DNA of 64,000 nucleotides from Lactuca virosa (lineage: Eukaryota; Streptophyta; Magnoliopsida; Asterales; Asteraceae), in contig CAKMRJ010005634.1 of the NCBI GenBank assembly GCA_928212115.1, positions 119,416,300 through 119,480,299 on the forward strand, written 5' to 3'. Position numbers and translations under genes: made by a program. Below the pieces are notes generated by a model. The model did no database searches. It was not told where the DNA came from and was given only the letters and a program-made list of their open reading frames with translations. Positions 12,403 through 24,062 of this stretch are shown piece by piece (position 1 is the stretch's first letter; the number at the start of each line of letters is the position of its first letter).

Positions 12403-13616
12403 CTAACAGAAAGTGAATATACGCTTATCTGACGTCACCATTCTTTTTGCCGGGGTGGTCCCCACAATCCTCTCCAGCTGAACAAAAAATTTTAATAAAT
12501 AATTAAAAAAGATTAAAAAAGAAAAAGAAAAAAGTAAAGTAGCAAATAATAATGGTTACCCGAAGAAGATCAAAGCGTGAGAATAGCACTGTACAGTTCA
12601 TGCTATGTGATCCTTCAAGCATATTCACAATCTGCATAAACAAAAAAAAGTCAAAACCCACATTATGAAACAAAAAAACTACAAAAGAGGGTATTTTCGT
12701 AAATTAAACAGAAAATTAGAGTTAGAAGAACATGCCTCGGGGTAAATCTCTTTCCTCTCGGGAAGCGAATAAATTATTAAATTCTGAATTCCACGAATCT
12801 GTTTTTCAATACAGATTAAGTTAGAAATTAATTCAATGGTTATTGGTTAAAAAAAAATATAGTGGTTTGTTTTTATTGAAATTGGGTTTATAAAAAAGGA
12901 GGTTAATTTAATTTACCTTATATCTGTGGTAAAAATGGGCTCTTTCAGTGTACAACATAATCTTGCGTTTTCCTTGAAAGAACCAAACTCGTGCACGTGA
13001 TATATCACTTTGTTCTGTATACCTAAAATGTCATAAAATGATTAAATACTATATAACAATTTTATGATTTAAAAAAATAATAATAATAAATAAATAAATT
13101 CTCACTCTCCAAGTAGACACATGGATGCATCTTGAGACTTCAAGAAGTTTCGTACACGAACAAACTCAAAGTAAGAACTAATAAATATCATAACTCCACC
13201 CTGCAGATTATAAAAACATTTTACTTTTCTTTATTTTTTATTAAAATAAGAGCTGAATGCAAGACATGTAATTGTATAATAAGCACTTACCCCATATAAT
13301 TATAATACCTGGACAGAATCTTTAATCTTTGGGAAGACCTACAAAACAAGAAACATGAAAATTGTCAAATGTGATGAGAGGAGGGCATTTAAGTCTTTTG
13401 CACACATTGTTCTTTTGAAAAAAAGAAAAAAAAATAAAACCTTTTTCTTGAAGTATTCAAGGCGGGAGTCATCAGCATCCACTATTGATTCGGTATCAAT
13501 ACGCTCGTAGATCTGAATGATAAAATGTTGAATACAAATAAATATAAATATTTTTAGTAAAAATGACACTTGGTAAATAAAATAAAAATAAATAGGATAA
13601 AGATTTGAAGAGAGTT

Positions 13617-13647
<31 letters not shown>

Positions 13648-16572
13648 CCTGCCTCACTTGAAGCAAAACTTTTGGAAGAACACCTTTGTGCTCACATGAA
13701 AGTTTCACCTGCCAAATAATTTTTACACAACTTTATATCGAGAAAATAAAAATATCCATCATTTATTATTTATAAGATAAAAATCAAAATAAAGACTTCC
13801 AAAAATATTTGCTCACCTTTCCTTTGTAGTTGAGGCAATGGTTGTTGAACATCGCGTTGATATCTAAGGAAAATTAAAAGAAGATAAATTTAAATGTCAT
13901 AATATTATAGAAAATAAACAAAATAATTAACACTCAACAGATTTTACCTGGATTTACATGAGTTCCTAAAACGATTGTTTGCCTATAAAACCTAGCTTGT
14001 CCATCAAGGTACCTATAATGGGTATTTTGGTAATTTTAGCAGATAAGGGAAGAAACAGGGGTATTTTGGTAATTTTAGCAAATAAGGGGAGGAAGAGAAT
14101 TAAGTTCTCTAAATACCATGGTCTTATTCGCATTATATCAGTTCCATGTTGCTTTGATGGAATGCGATTCAACTGCTCAACAACAGTATTCACATGGGAC
14201 CAATTCTGGAAAAGAAATTTTAATTAAAAATATTAATCAAAAGAAAAAAATTCAATTTAATTTAATAGAAATTTTATTCGGATAATTTACCTGCATTGCT
14301 ATAATATCTGAATGATCAACAATCAACACCTATCCACAAGATCCCATTCCATTATCACAAGTAATAAGCAAGAAACACGTGTCACTGTGTGTGTTTGTAT
14401 GTGTGTGTGTGTTTCATTATAGTATAAAAGAAGGTTATGAATTACCTCAATAGAAGACAGATAATCCACATCCTTCTCCTTTTCCAATTCAGCCTCCCCG
14501 ATTTTCTAGAAAAAAAATAAAATTATAATTATAATATAATACTAATTTGAATTGAGAAATGAATAGTATATTTGTAGGTTTGAGATTTTGACCACAAGAG
14601 TTTCATATGTTAGTAGGTTTAGTCCCTATGTAGAAAAAAAATTACAGAAACTATCCCTGTAATTTACTGAAAAGGTCCTTGTGCAGAATTTTTTTACAAA
14701 AATGGTCCGTGTGTTTAAGACTTTCGTATGTTGGCAGGTTTGGTCCTTGTGTTGAAAATAAATTACAAAAACTGTCCTTGTAACTTGCAGAAATGGTCCA
14801 TGTGTCTTAAGACTTTCGGATGTTGGCAGGTTTGGTCCTTGTGTAGAAAATAAATTACAAAAACTGTCCTTGTAATCTACATAAATGGTCCATGTGTCTT
14901 AAGACTTTACTATGTTGGCAGGTTTGGTTCTTGTGTAGAAAATAAATTACAAAAACTGTTCTTGTAATTTACAGAAAAGGTCCCTGTGCAGGTTTTTTTG
15001 TAGAAACGGTCCATATGTTTAAAAACTTACAAAAATGATCCCTAGTTTATTTTAAAATTAAATAAACAGTAATTAAAAAGGAGAAACAGTTTTGAAATAT
15101 ACTACTCACTGTGATCAAACCAAGAGGAGAAGCAACAATCATGTCTGATGTATAAAAATCACTATACAACTTTATAGTCTTCCTACAAAATAAACAAAAA
15201 TGTCAATGATTAAAACACAAATCACTGAGAAAAATCAAGAAAATTACAAGACATAATAAAAAAATTACTTGGTAAACTTGATGCCAATCATGAAATGATC
15301 ATTGTTATTCCCTCCAAAAAGTGTTTGAAAATCTGATGGCTTTGATGTTTTCCAAGATTTTGAGTTTTTACCATCTTCATCTTCATCCTCCTGATCATCA
15401 GACTTTCCATGCCCAAACTCATCACAGAATCGACCAATATGCTCTACATTAACCTGTGGGACCCACCCAAAAGTAAGTATCTTTTCATAAGCTTTAAAAA
15501 TCTATATGATAATATCAACATTGTAAAGATTTACACTTACTCTATGCCCTGAAGGAGTTAAGTGAATCAGCCTATTTATTACCCTGTATGCAATACTTGC
15601 CATTGGCAACAAGATCAACACCTGAAATTCATCACAAAACTTATAATCCAACACTAGATAATACATTAATAAGTGAAAATCGCATATGAAATAGTTCATA
15701 TTCTATAGCAATGTACTTTCATTTATTTGTATATTAAAGAATCCTACTTTCATTTATTCTTATTAAAACATTGTACTTTGAAATATCTATCAGATTGTAG
15801 CGACTTCATCCAAATATAAGGCAACTTTCATTGATATATTTGAGTGTAATTTCAAAGTATAATGTCCTAATAAGAAAAAAAAACTGAAAGTAAAATGTTG
15901 AATTAGAGAGAAAAGTAAAAAGTTGGTATTTTTTTGAGCCCTAAAACAAGATTGTTAGATCAAGAATATGATACCTTGGGACGAGTAAATCCATGGTCAA
16001 GAAAGTTCTCAGTGTCTAGAACTTCCTCATGCTTAGACTCTTTGTTGTTTGACAACTTTTTGTCATTCTTTGTCACAAGATCTCTTGTTTTAAATACATG
16101 ATTCAGCTGCACAAATTACAAAGATACCCCTTGAACATCCTTCCACTTTATAGAAGAAATTTTTTATATGTAAGCTTGTATTGAAAATGAATGTAAAAGA
16201 TTACACACCGAGTGCAACAAATAGGCATCCATGATACTCAAGTCTTCTTCTCTACCTTTAAGATAAAATGGCTTTTTGTTGTGGTGCAATATATCCCGAT
16301 AGGTGTTACCTATATAATAAAAGAAGATAACAAGTTAATTAATAAATAAATAAATAAATAAATAGTCCGAAAATACCCTTTTTATCATCACTTACAAAGG
16401 GAGAAGAATGATCTTTGTCTTGATGAATGAAGATCATGCCCTCCAGATGCATTGTAAGCATTCGACCAATGGTCATATAGCTTGGGATTTAAACCATAAG
16501 GAGAATCCATGTAGGAATCCTGCAAACACAATAAAGATTTACATGAATGATTGAGGACAAGATGGTAAAAAA

Positions 16573-16616
<44 letters not shown>

Positions 16617-17877
16617 TATATATAATGTCAGAAATGTCATAAATATGAACAGAATACCTCTAAAAGGAGCTCTTTAGTTGCTACCCACTTGCAGTTAGCT
16701 GCATCAACCTCCCACTTATATTTCCCTTTTTTTCTTGAAAGATTTTCAGCCTCTTCTTTTGATAATTTGTAACCCAGGTGAGCAGAGTATGAACTTCATG
16801 AAGATGACAATAATATTAAAATAAATCTATACACAAAGTTGAAGCTTGTTACAATTGAACATAAAGAGCACTAAAAATATCACAATACCTTGTGCTTTCT
16901 GATTCTTTTGCAATAGATTGATCATCAGCTGTGAAATCTTCTTCTCCATCACTTTCAAATGTCTCATCTGCATCATTTTCACTATGTTCTTCAACTTCTG
17001 CCAAGCCTTGAAGATCAGTTGGGTCCAAGTCACCTCTAGGAGATCCAGTTTCAGTTTCTAATAATCAAAACCAAAAAATATAAAAGTTAGAATTATAAAG
17101 TGAATGATTCTCTTGGAATTAATGATGAAATTAAGTGTTTTTTACCATCTTCGCTTTGTTCAGAACCACTTAAAGATTCTAAATCATTATCCTTTTCTTC
17201 ATCTGTGTCACTTTTGCCTTCTTCTGCACGTTGCCTAAGCATAGTAGAAACAAATGCTATGAGTTTCTTAACAGCAAAAAGGGCTTCATATTCTTGAACA
17301 AATAAAGATGTCAATAAAGAAGTGTAGAAAGTAAGAAGGATAATTAATTTTCAGTAGGAATGACTACCTCCTCTTGTAAGCATCAGCAATCGATTCACTA
17401 GCTGACCCAAGTGTCTTCAACAGGTTATCATACATTGATGGTTCCTTGTAAACAGCAACCTCTTCTTCTTCTTCCACTTCTGAAGCTATATCAGACTGTT
17501 CTTCAGATGAATTGCCTACAACACATAATGCAAGCAACTTAAGATGCAACCAATAACTAGTTTGAACGTTATAGCACAATCTATAACAATTTCATATTCA
17601 GCTTGTGATAAGTTAAACCATCAAATCCCCAAATAAGATTAGGTAACTTCACTTGCCTGAATCGCTCGGAGAGGAGGGAGTATCTGGAATTTTCTCATCT
17701 TCGACATGATTTCTTCTAGCGCGCTTGTTTTTAATATTCTTTGTAAATTCATTTGCTTTAGGCCTGCTGCCTCCTACAACATGATTTTATAAATAATCAA
17801 ATGAAAGCGAAAAGGAAACAAAAAGAAATAGAGGTTTGAGTCTTACCTCGTTTCTTGCCAAACCTAGGTTTAGCCAT
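12403..17877 (-). CDS. UTP25: U3 snoRNA-associated protein 25 / NUCLEOLAR FACTOR 1 (UTP25, DEF family), 25 exons
   Basis: Small-subunit processome factor for pre-18S rRNA processing in the nucleolus. Coding exons, high to low: 17877-17847, 17773-17657, 17515-17368, 17234-17146, 17057-16889, 16793-16658, 16519-16396, 16309-16209, 16106-15975, 15621-15541, 15453-15269, 15182-15110, 14505-14446, 14329-14291, 14205-14117, 14012-13948, 13863-13817, 13708-13649, 13512-13441, 13338-13309, 13200-13106, 13022-12917, 12798-12736, 12631-12560, 12477-12403. Every phase closes: 2259 nt, 752 aa. Residues 1-30 are basic (MAKPRFGKKR), 30-190 very acidic. About 235-752 is the UTP25 core, with VLILLPMASIAYRVI, IVASPLGLIT, IRPWYLDGQARFYRQ and FISSYFEFVRVRNF. 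The family has a RecA-like helicase fold without working ATPase motifs, and I see no Walker A. Introns 2 and 23 start with GC. The gene appears intact. NOF1 is the Arabidopsis name. Confidence 0.95.
12632..12735 (-). other. GC-AG intron 23 of UTP25
   Basis: The exon ends CCCCGAG at 12736 and the intron begins GCATGTTCTT. The acceptor is TTTATGCAG. The conserved text YPEIVNMLEGSH runs across this junction only if the GC donor is used. Confidence 0.9.
13622..13647. repeat. Poly-A/T tract at a UTP25 splice donor
   Basis: A run of about 26 A on the + strand, read as T just inside the donor of UTP25 intron 18 (CAG then GTTTTTTT). It is a homopolymer, so its length may be misread. Confidence 0.9.
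14026..14096. repeat. Short tandem duplication in UTP25 intron 15
   Basis: GGGGTATTTTGGTAATTTTA-like text occurs twice, about 40 bases apart, with AGATAAGGGA/AAATAAGGGG following. It is intronic. Confidence 0.8.
14580..15035. repeat. Intronic minisatellite, 91-92 bp unit, about 4-5 copies
   Basis: In UTP25 intron 12 the phrase AATGGTCC recurs at 14701, 14792 and 14884, with a diverged form at about 14975. Each is followed by a shared block containing TATGTTGGCAGGTTTGGTCC and AAATTACAAAAACTGTCC. The outer copies are more diverged. The array accounts for most of this unusually long intron. Confidence 0.85.
16574..16623. repeat. (AT)n microsatellite in UTP25 intron 6
   Basis: About 50 bases of nearly pure AT dinucleotide with one AATA interruption, between exons 6 and 7. 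Confidence 0.95.
17656..17658 (-). other. GC splice donor of UTP25 intron 2
   Basis: On the minus strand the exon ends GATTCAG at 17657 and the intron (17656 down to 17516) begins GCAAGTGAAG. Its acceptor is GTTGTAG. The frame (DSGNSSEEQ) is kept only with this GC donor; the nearby GT gives a stop. Confidence 0.9.
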
Positions 17878-17897
17878 AAGAATTTAGATTGAAGCTT

Positions 17898-18150
17898 TCT
17901 GCAAAAAGAAAGAGTATAAAGTAAGAAGAATGAAGAGAAACAATTCAATTGCTAGAACACATACAGTAAACCGCCGGTTAGCTTTTCGATAGTTACCTGC
18001 GCTCTGTTCAGCGAAGAACCCTAACTCGCCGGGAAGAACGAGAGAAGAGGGCGGTGAAAGAGGAGAGACGTGAATGATAGTGCGGGAAGAAGCCAATGGT
18101 ACTTGACGCACCAGGGGGAAAACTCTGGTGAGAGCCGGCAGGGGGACAAC
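17898..18150 (-). other. UTP25 5-prime UTR exon and leader intron
   Basis: The leader intron runs from 17996 to 17899 on the minus strand (donor GCAG then GTAACTATCG, acceptor CTTTTTGCAG). The leader exon runs upstream to about 18150, judged from the TATA position. The A-rich exon remnant 17898-17878 leads into the ATG at 17877. Confidence 0.65.
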
Positions 18151-18182
18151 GGAAGCTCGCAAAAACCTGTTGGATTTAAACC

Positions 18183-18196
18183 CTTTATAAACCCTA
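18183..18196 (-). promoter_or_regulatory. UTP25 core promoter: TATA box overlapping a telo-box
   Basis: The minus strand reads TAGGGTTTATAAAG. TTTATAAAG (18183-18191) is a TATA box. AAACCCTA on the + strand (18189-18196) is a telo-box. Telo-boxes are an established mark of plant ribosomal-protein and ribosome-biogenesis promoters, which fits UTP25. Start site position is inferred. Confidence 0.7.
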
Positions 18197-18293
18197 TGAA
18201 ACGTTGTAGAATGAAAAAGGGTTTTAACCAACGAACTTAGGTTGGTTTAACTTTTAACACATCATTCAATTTTATTTTATTTTTATTTTTTTT

Positions 18294-18515
18294 GGGATAA
18301 TGACTTTAAAAGGTAATTTATTTTTCGATTCGTATATATTTAGTCATTGAGTTTTTTTTTTTGTCCACATTTTCCTATTAAACTTATTCAACTGTTCAAA
18401 AAACATCATTATGATCTGCTATCGAAGGTTTAGCCGGTTTCCGACGTGTTTGACAACTCCGACGATGCTCCGGTTATCTTCTCCGGTGTTCATGATTTTT
18501 CCGGTGAACTCAAGA
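18294..18515 (+). repeat. Left terminal inverted repeat of the MULE
   Basis: About 220 bp matching the reverse complement of 19405-19627 at an estimated 85 percent. The best conserved part contains TAGCCGGTTTCCGACGTGTT. Confidence 0.85.
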
Positions 18516-19404
18516 ACTCGGGTCTATTATCTCCCGTCTCTTTCTTAGATCTGAACAAATTTCGAACATAAACTCATATGGGTGTTAGATTTTCAGACTC
18601 AAGAACTCAAACTCAAAAATCAATTCTTCATCTTCTTCTGTTCAAACTCAAGAACACACATAAGATCTTCTAATGTGTTTGTTCATCGTGTTCTTGAGAT
18701 ATATATCTAATTCATCAGTTGTTCATCGTGTGTGTGTGTGTGTTAGATCAAAACACGAAGAATACAAAGAACATGAAGAACACGAAGAATATGAAGAACA
18801 CAGATAACACAAAGAACACAAGGGCTTCAGATTTGAGTGTGTTTGTTAGATCATAACACGAAAAACACGGACCAGATCGAAAAACGAACCTAGATCAGAA
18901 CACAAACCCATATCTTCAAACTCGATTTGTGGGTTTGAAAACCCTAACTCGAGTTCATCTTCAAGCTCGATTTTGGAAAACCACCACATGTGAGTGTGTT
19001 CATCTTCAAGGAACCCAAACACACACAAAATCAATTTCTTCTTTGTTCTTGGAGATCATTTGATTTCAGATATGATGTTAAAGCATGAACACATACACAC
19101 ACACACACTTCTGGAGCTCGTTTGGTTTTTGGGAAGAAGATGAATATGATGAAGACGAACCCTCCTAAAATCGATGAACACACCAGGTCTAGGGATTTCA
19201 AGGGAAGCTTCGAGCATCAGATCTGGGTTGAAAACGATGAACATTAGATATGGGTTGGAGGTTGAAGACGATGAAGAGGTTGAAGATGATGAACATCAGA
19301 TCTAGAACAACACTCTGATTTCAAAACCGATGGACCAACTTCGTGTTCTTAAAACGAAACTCAAAAATCCCAAAGCTCTATTTCTATTTTGAACTCTGTT
19401 TCAT

Positions 19405-19627
19405 ACCGCCGGAAAAATCATGAAAGTAGGAGTCTTGCCGGAGAAGATAACCGGAGCATCGTCGGAGTTGTCAAACACGTCGGAAACCGGCTAAACCTAC
19501 GATTAAAGGTCATAAGGATGTTTTTTAAACGGTTCAACAAGTTCAATGGGAAAATGTGGACGAAAAAAACTCAGTGACTAAATATGTACAAATCGAAAAA
19601 TAAGTTACCCTTTTAAGTCATTATCCC
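19405..19627 (-). repeat. Right terminal inverted repeat of the MULE
   Basis: Reverse-complement partner of 18294-18515. It differs by a short insertion (AAGACTCCTAC on the minus strand) and scattered substitutions. Confidence 0.85.
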
Positions 19628-19929
19628 TTATTTTTTTTTACAAAAAGGGAAGGAAGTCCATCACCGTTTTAAAACTTCCTTTAACCTTTTACAATAGGTT
19701 AAAATGACTCGTCTGAAGGATGTGTACAATCCACGTAGGATATCGTTTGCATAGTTGGATGGACACGGAAGGTGAACACTTGACCAAGCTTGATTAGCTG
19801 GTTTGTGGTCCCTAATAAAATGATACAAACACCCTTTTTACGTTAAACATTCGTATGTTGTTAGCCGTTTAGAGCAATAGTTGTGCCCCTTTAATCTTCC
19901 TTCTTCTTTAAAGCTCGCAAGAAATTGAA
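19628..19929. other. Spacer after the MULE
   Basis: No gene seen. The last 60 bases are C/T-rich and could be the leader of the small reading frame at 19930. Confidence 0.4.
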
Positions 19930-20100
19930 ATGGCGTCCTCTGGTAGCTTCTCATACGGTGGTTTCCATGCTTTTGATTTAGATATACCTACTGAAAACGA
20001 ACTCCTTGCGATGGAGCTTCAAGTGGATATCGAAAATATGAGAAACAGTGTGAATCAGGAGCTGATGGCTAATAAGGGAGCAGATGGCGGCAATGTATAA
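19930..20100 (+). CDS. Possible small gene or truncated first exon, 56 aa, unknown
   Basis: The ATG sits in good plant context (GAAATTGAAATGGCG) after a C/T-rich leader. The reading frame starts MASSGSFSYGGFHAF and ends GADGGNV with TAA at 20100. The second half is acidic and helix-prone (ENELLAMELQVDIENM). I do not recognise it. The last codons include a possible GT donor (AATGTATAAG), so it may be a first exon whose remainder was lost when Gypsy element D arrived just downstream. It may also be chance. Confidence 0.3.
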   Translation: MASSGSFSYGGFHAFDLDIPTENELLAMELQVDIENMRNSVNQELMANKGADGGNV

Positions 20101-20903
20101 GTTCACCTTCAGTTTGTGGATTGTGATTCTCGTGGTGGGTGTTGTTGTCAGCTGAATCCCCGTACGGATCATGTGCTTTCAGTAGTACGATCTCATACTA
20201 CCTTCCACACCTATTCGTGTTTGACTCAGATTTTCCTCCCAAGACCCAAATCATTGAGCTACTCCACACTACGTGCATTAGCACACACATCTATATCCTC
20301 CACATAGCTATTTCTATATCCTAGGTTCCATTAACTACCTCCCGCACTACTAGAAGTCTCCACTAATCCCGCTAACTGCTTTGCGTATCCCAGTTATCCA
20401 TAATCCATGATCTGATAGACAATCGAATAAATGATTCTACCCTAAGTCCACAAACCAAACAAGGAACAGAAAATAAGGTTAAACCAGACATTTTCAGGCT
20501 ATAAAATCCTAATCATGCACAATTATGTAGTATACTCATAGCAACTAACAATTTTAACTTCAACTTCTAGCATGACATCACAAGCATTCCCCTAGGCTAC
20601 AACGCATCATGAAATCAAGCAACTCTATCATGCAACTCTTGATGGGATCCTTAGTCTACCATCTAGCATACATTTCAAACAGCTCTTATAACAACAACTC
20701 AGTTACAACATATATGAAAAGTATGAATATTTTAGGAAATCAGTTTTCGAGCTCTGGCTGACTGTACACTTCGCATCCTCCTTTTTGTTTTATAATTTAT
20801 CTTTTCCGAAAAGTTTTTATGAAATTTCTCAGATCTTTAGTTTGAGTCTGGAATCACACGAGTGTTCATCCAAATCCCTCAAATCAGGGCTTTGATACCA
20901 ACT

Positions 20904-21884
20904 TGTAACGTCCAAAAAATCACAACCAAAATTTTCATTTTTAAGTTGAATAAAAACATAGTTTCCAGGAAAACGAAGTCAAGAAAATCATAAGTATCAA
21001 AATACATTCATCTCAAAATCAGAGTATCACAAAATGCAGAATCATGAAAGCTGCCGAAGAGAGCGTACAGTCAAGCCTACCCCTTTCCATGACCATATGA
21101 AGTACCTGAAACACATTTAAATCCACAACTGTAAGCATGAAGCACAACAGTTCGGATGTACATGTTATGGCATAAGTAAGACAGTGAGAAGACTCACCTT
21201 GCAAACAATAGGCTAACACAACAGTTCCCTATCATAAGAGATCGGTACTACGAGACACCTAAACACAGCATAAGAGTACCCTCTCAATCCACACCCTAAA
21301 AAATCCTAGGTTGACCCAAATCAACAATGGTCAAAAGTCAACAGTCAAAGTTAGCCCCAACTGATTGTCACATCGTGGCTACCTATTGGTCACGTCGTGA
21401 CTGAGTCAGGAGAAAACAGTCTCGAAGTTGTCTGTCGCCACGTTGTGACGATCAATCCGTCACGTCGTGGGAACTGCTCTAGACAGCTTAATAAATTAAA
21501 CTCTTAATCCTTTAAGCCAAGCACTCAAACTTTTCAGAAGTTTTTATCCATCCCAAAGCACCATAAAAATCATTGCTTTTTAGAAATGCATGTACAATGC
21601 ATGTCTTGAGCAAAAGTTAGGTTAAAATGAAGAAAAATGAGATCAAATCTCATGCATGGAACCCATAACTCGCTAACTTTCCAGATCTGGGATAAGGGGT
21701 CACAAAGGAACCTCAAGAACTCATAAAGTTGCTAACTTTATGAAATCCCAACATTTAAACCTCCTCAAACATGGGAGAAAGGACAAAAATCTAGATCTAG
21801 CATGCTTCAACTAAAAAGGCAGGAACTTGAGGACTTACAAGAGTCCTAAAACAACACAAGATGATGAGAGGGGGGGGGGGGTTG
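20904..21884 (-). repeat. Element D LTR, distal part
   Basis: It ends (minus strand) GGACGTTACA at 20904 next to the primer site. It is interrupted at 21880-21884 (GGTTG), the Copia target duplication. It contains a cluster of CACGTCGTGAC-type palindromes at 21369-21471. Confidence 0.8.
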
Positions 21885-22749
21885 TGTTGGATTAGGTGTC
21901 TAAGCCCATAACTATAATTGGTATGTACTTGAATTGATAGCAGCACAGTCCTTTTGGGTTGCCCTCAACCTAGCAACTGGACAAGGAAATTATGAAAGGA
22001 GAGATATTAATTTATAAGATTAATAAATTAATATATATATATATATGATTTATTAATATGTTAATGGATTAATATATTAATTAGAAATCATTATGTTTAA
22101 TTAATTGTTAGCCAGAAATTAATCAGAATTGATTTTGGGGTTAAAAGAATTAATTATAAGGTGCAGGGACTAGTTTGCAATTATCTAATAGTTGAGTGGA
22201 AGGCTCTAGAACCTCCTTGGAAGAGGGTGGACGAAATCTTTAGGGGAAACCCTAATAATTTCGTCCATAGGGGCTTGGATAAGGCCCTTGGGTTTGCTTA
22301 GGCCCTAAGCAAAGGATAACTAGGGTTTCCCTTAAACCCTAGATCCCTCAGCTATATAAGGAGCCTCCTGGTTCATGTTTTTGGTCACTCTTTCTTTTGA
22401 AGAAACCCTAAGGCCGAGATTTTGCATACTCCCTCTCCCCTCTCTCTTCTACTTTCCTTCTTGCTAGTTTGGGTGTGATTCCATTAGAGGCATTACACTT
22501 GTGGTGCTAAAGCTTCCAAGAAGATCAAGATCAAGATCAAGGGAATATCAATTGTTTGCTATAACAATTGAAAGGTATGTAAACTCTAAACCCTAGTTTG
22601 TTAATTTCGAAATTAGCCTCTCTCCTCTAGGGTTCTTGTTTTGCAATTCAAAGTTGTATGTTCAATAGTTAAAACATAGATCCAAAGTAGGTTGCATGTG
22701 AACTTAGGAATTGTTTTTCTAGTTTATTTGTTGTACCTAAAACCCATCA
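21885..22749 (+). repeat. 5-prime LTR of the Copia element
   Basis: It runs TGTTGGATTAGG to AACCCATCA. It contains a TATATAAGG box at about 22353 and a strong splice donor AAAG then GTATGTAA at 22575. Confidence 0.95.
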
Positions 22750-22763
22750 GTGGTATCAGAGCC

Positions 22764-24062
22764 ATTGTTGTTTTAAATTGAATTGCTACAATTGTTGAAT
22801 TGCAAATTAGGGTTTATAGCTATTAAACCCTAAAGGCCAATTTTCGATTTCTAGGGTTTTGGATCAAAGGGTTTTTTCGAAAACCCTAGCCTCCAAAGAA
22901 CCCTAATCGAAATTAGGGTTAGGGTTTTGAAAACCCTAGCCTCCTCCCTTATGAATTTCGAAATATGCTAAGAGGATAACTAGGGTTTCTTGTTTTTGGA
23001 TAATTGTTACTTAATTAGATTAATTGGATAATTATCCTTACCCTATTTTTCGAAATTAGAGGGATAAGGATTAGGATTAAATTAATTGATTAATTTAATT
23101 AGATAATCCTTACAAGATTTAATAATTTGATTAATAGTTAATTAATAGATAAATATTAAATCTAGTTAATTGGTTTATTTAAATTTGAAATTAATAGCTT
23201 AAATTTCGAAATTTATATAAACCCTTGAAGTTTTAAAAAGTTTTAAAACACACCTTATATATATATTATAATTAAAGGTTTAATATTATATGTATAAGAA
23301 TATGGTCAGTCAAATCGCTAGTATGCCTCATTCACGAAGCTAATCTATAAGGGGGGTATAAGGAAACTGCCTATAAAATGGTAGTTGAATGGGTGTCCAC
23401 TCTCACCCACCGCTTCCTTGATTAGTGGAGGGTCGTTAGCAGAACGGATTTGATAGGACAACTACTTCTCATTAAAAGTATAATGATATTAAAAGTACTA
23501 GAACATTATTTTCAAAAATCCCAACTCTAGTTACTTTAGGAAAAATGTGAAAAGTATGCTAATCCATGAAATTGCACATTATGCTTTATTGGTCGTTAGT
23601 GGAGCGTGTGTGGTTAACCAGCACACTAAAAGGCACTAATAAAGAGTAGTAATGGGTATCTCATAATTGTCATTTTGATGGAGCGTGTGTGGTTTACCAG
23701 CACATCAATAGTGAATGATAAAGACAATGAGGTTACCAAGCACATTTGCATGGTTATTCACATCTTGTTTGTGATCCTCGGCATCACAGTCACAAATAGA
23801 AGAGCATAATCTGAGATTAAAACATGCCATTGAATAGTTTCAATGTATCTCAAAAGAATTAGGAATTTCACTTCGTTTGTTTCGTCTAATGGTGGAATTG
23901 GTGAATCGTCATTCACCTACCTTTATGAAATTTGCACTTGGATCTCGGCATCCCATTTCTAAGTTGTGAATCTTCATAGTTGGATCCTAACCTTGATATT
24001 ATATCTTTGGGTTATTCTATTAAGGTATCTTGAAATCTAACTAAAACTTTCTTTCTTTTCAG
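22764..24062 (+). other. Copia untranslated leader
   Basis: AT-rich leader of 1.3 kb with no reading frame. The phrase GGAGCGTGTGTGGTT followed by ACCAGCACA occurs twice (about 23601 and 23680). It ends TTCTTTTCAG immediately before the gag start codon, a plausible splice acceptor. Confidence 0.7.

Larger units (their letters stand above)
18294..19627. mobile_element. Non-autonomous Mutator-like element with long TIRs
   Basis: The ends begin GGGATAATGACTT on both strands. Flanks are TTATTTTTTTT on the left and TTATTTTTTTT on the right, a 9-11 bp target duplication in a T-rich site. The 0.9-kb interior has no conserved coding sequence. It has purine-rich repeats built on AAGAACACGAAGAA at about 18745-18825 and a mirrored set of CAAGAACTC phrases. 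Long TIRs and a 9-bp class duplication point to a MULE. It lies about 100 bp upstream of the UTP25 TATA box. Confidence 0.85.

Noticed and set aside
17884..18231. 115-codon minus-strand frame upstream of UTP25
   Set aside because: It starts at a non-ATG codon, lies across the leader intron and promoter, and would not be in the spliced message.
22751..22763. tRNA-like sequence TGGTATCAGAGCC here and at 60603 (minus)
   Set aside because: These are retroelement primer sites complementary to a tRNA end, not tRNA genes; no cloverleaf follows.
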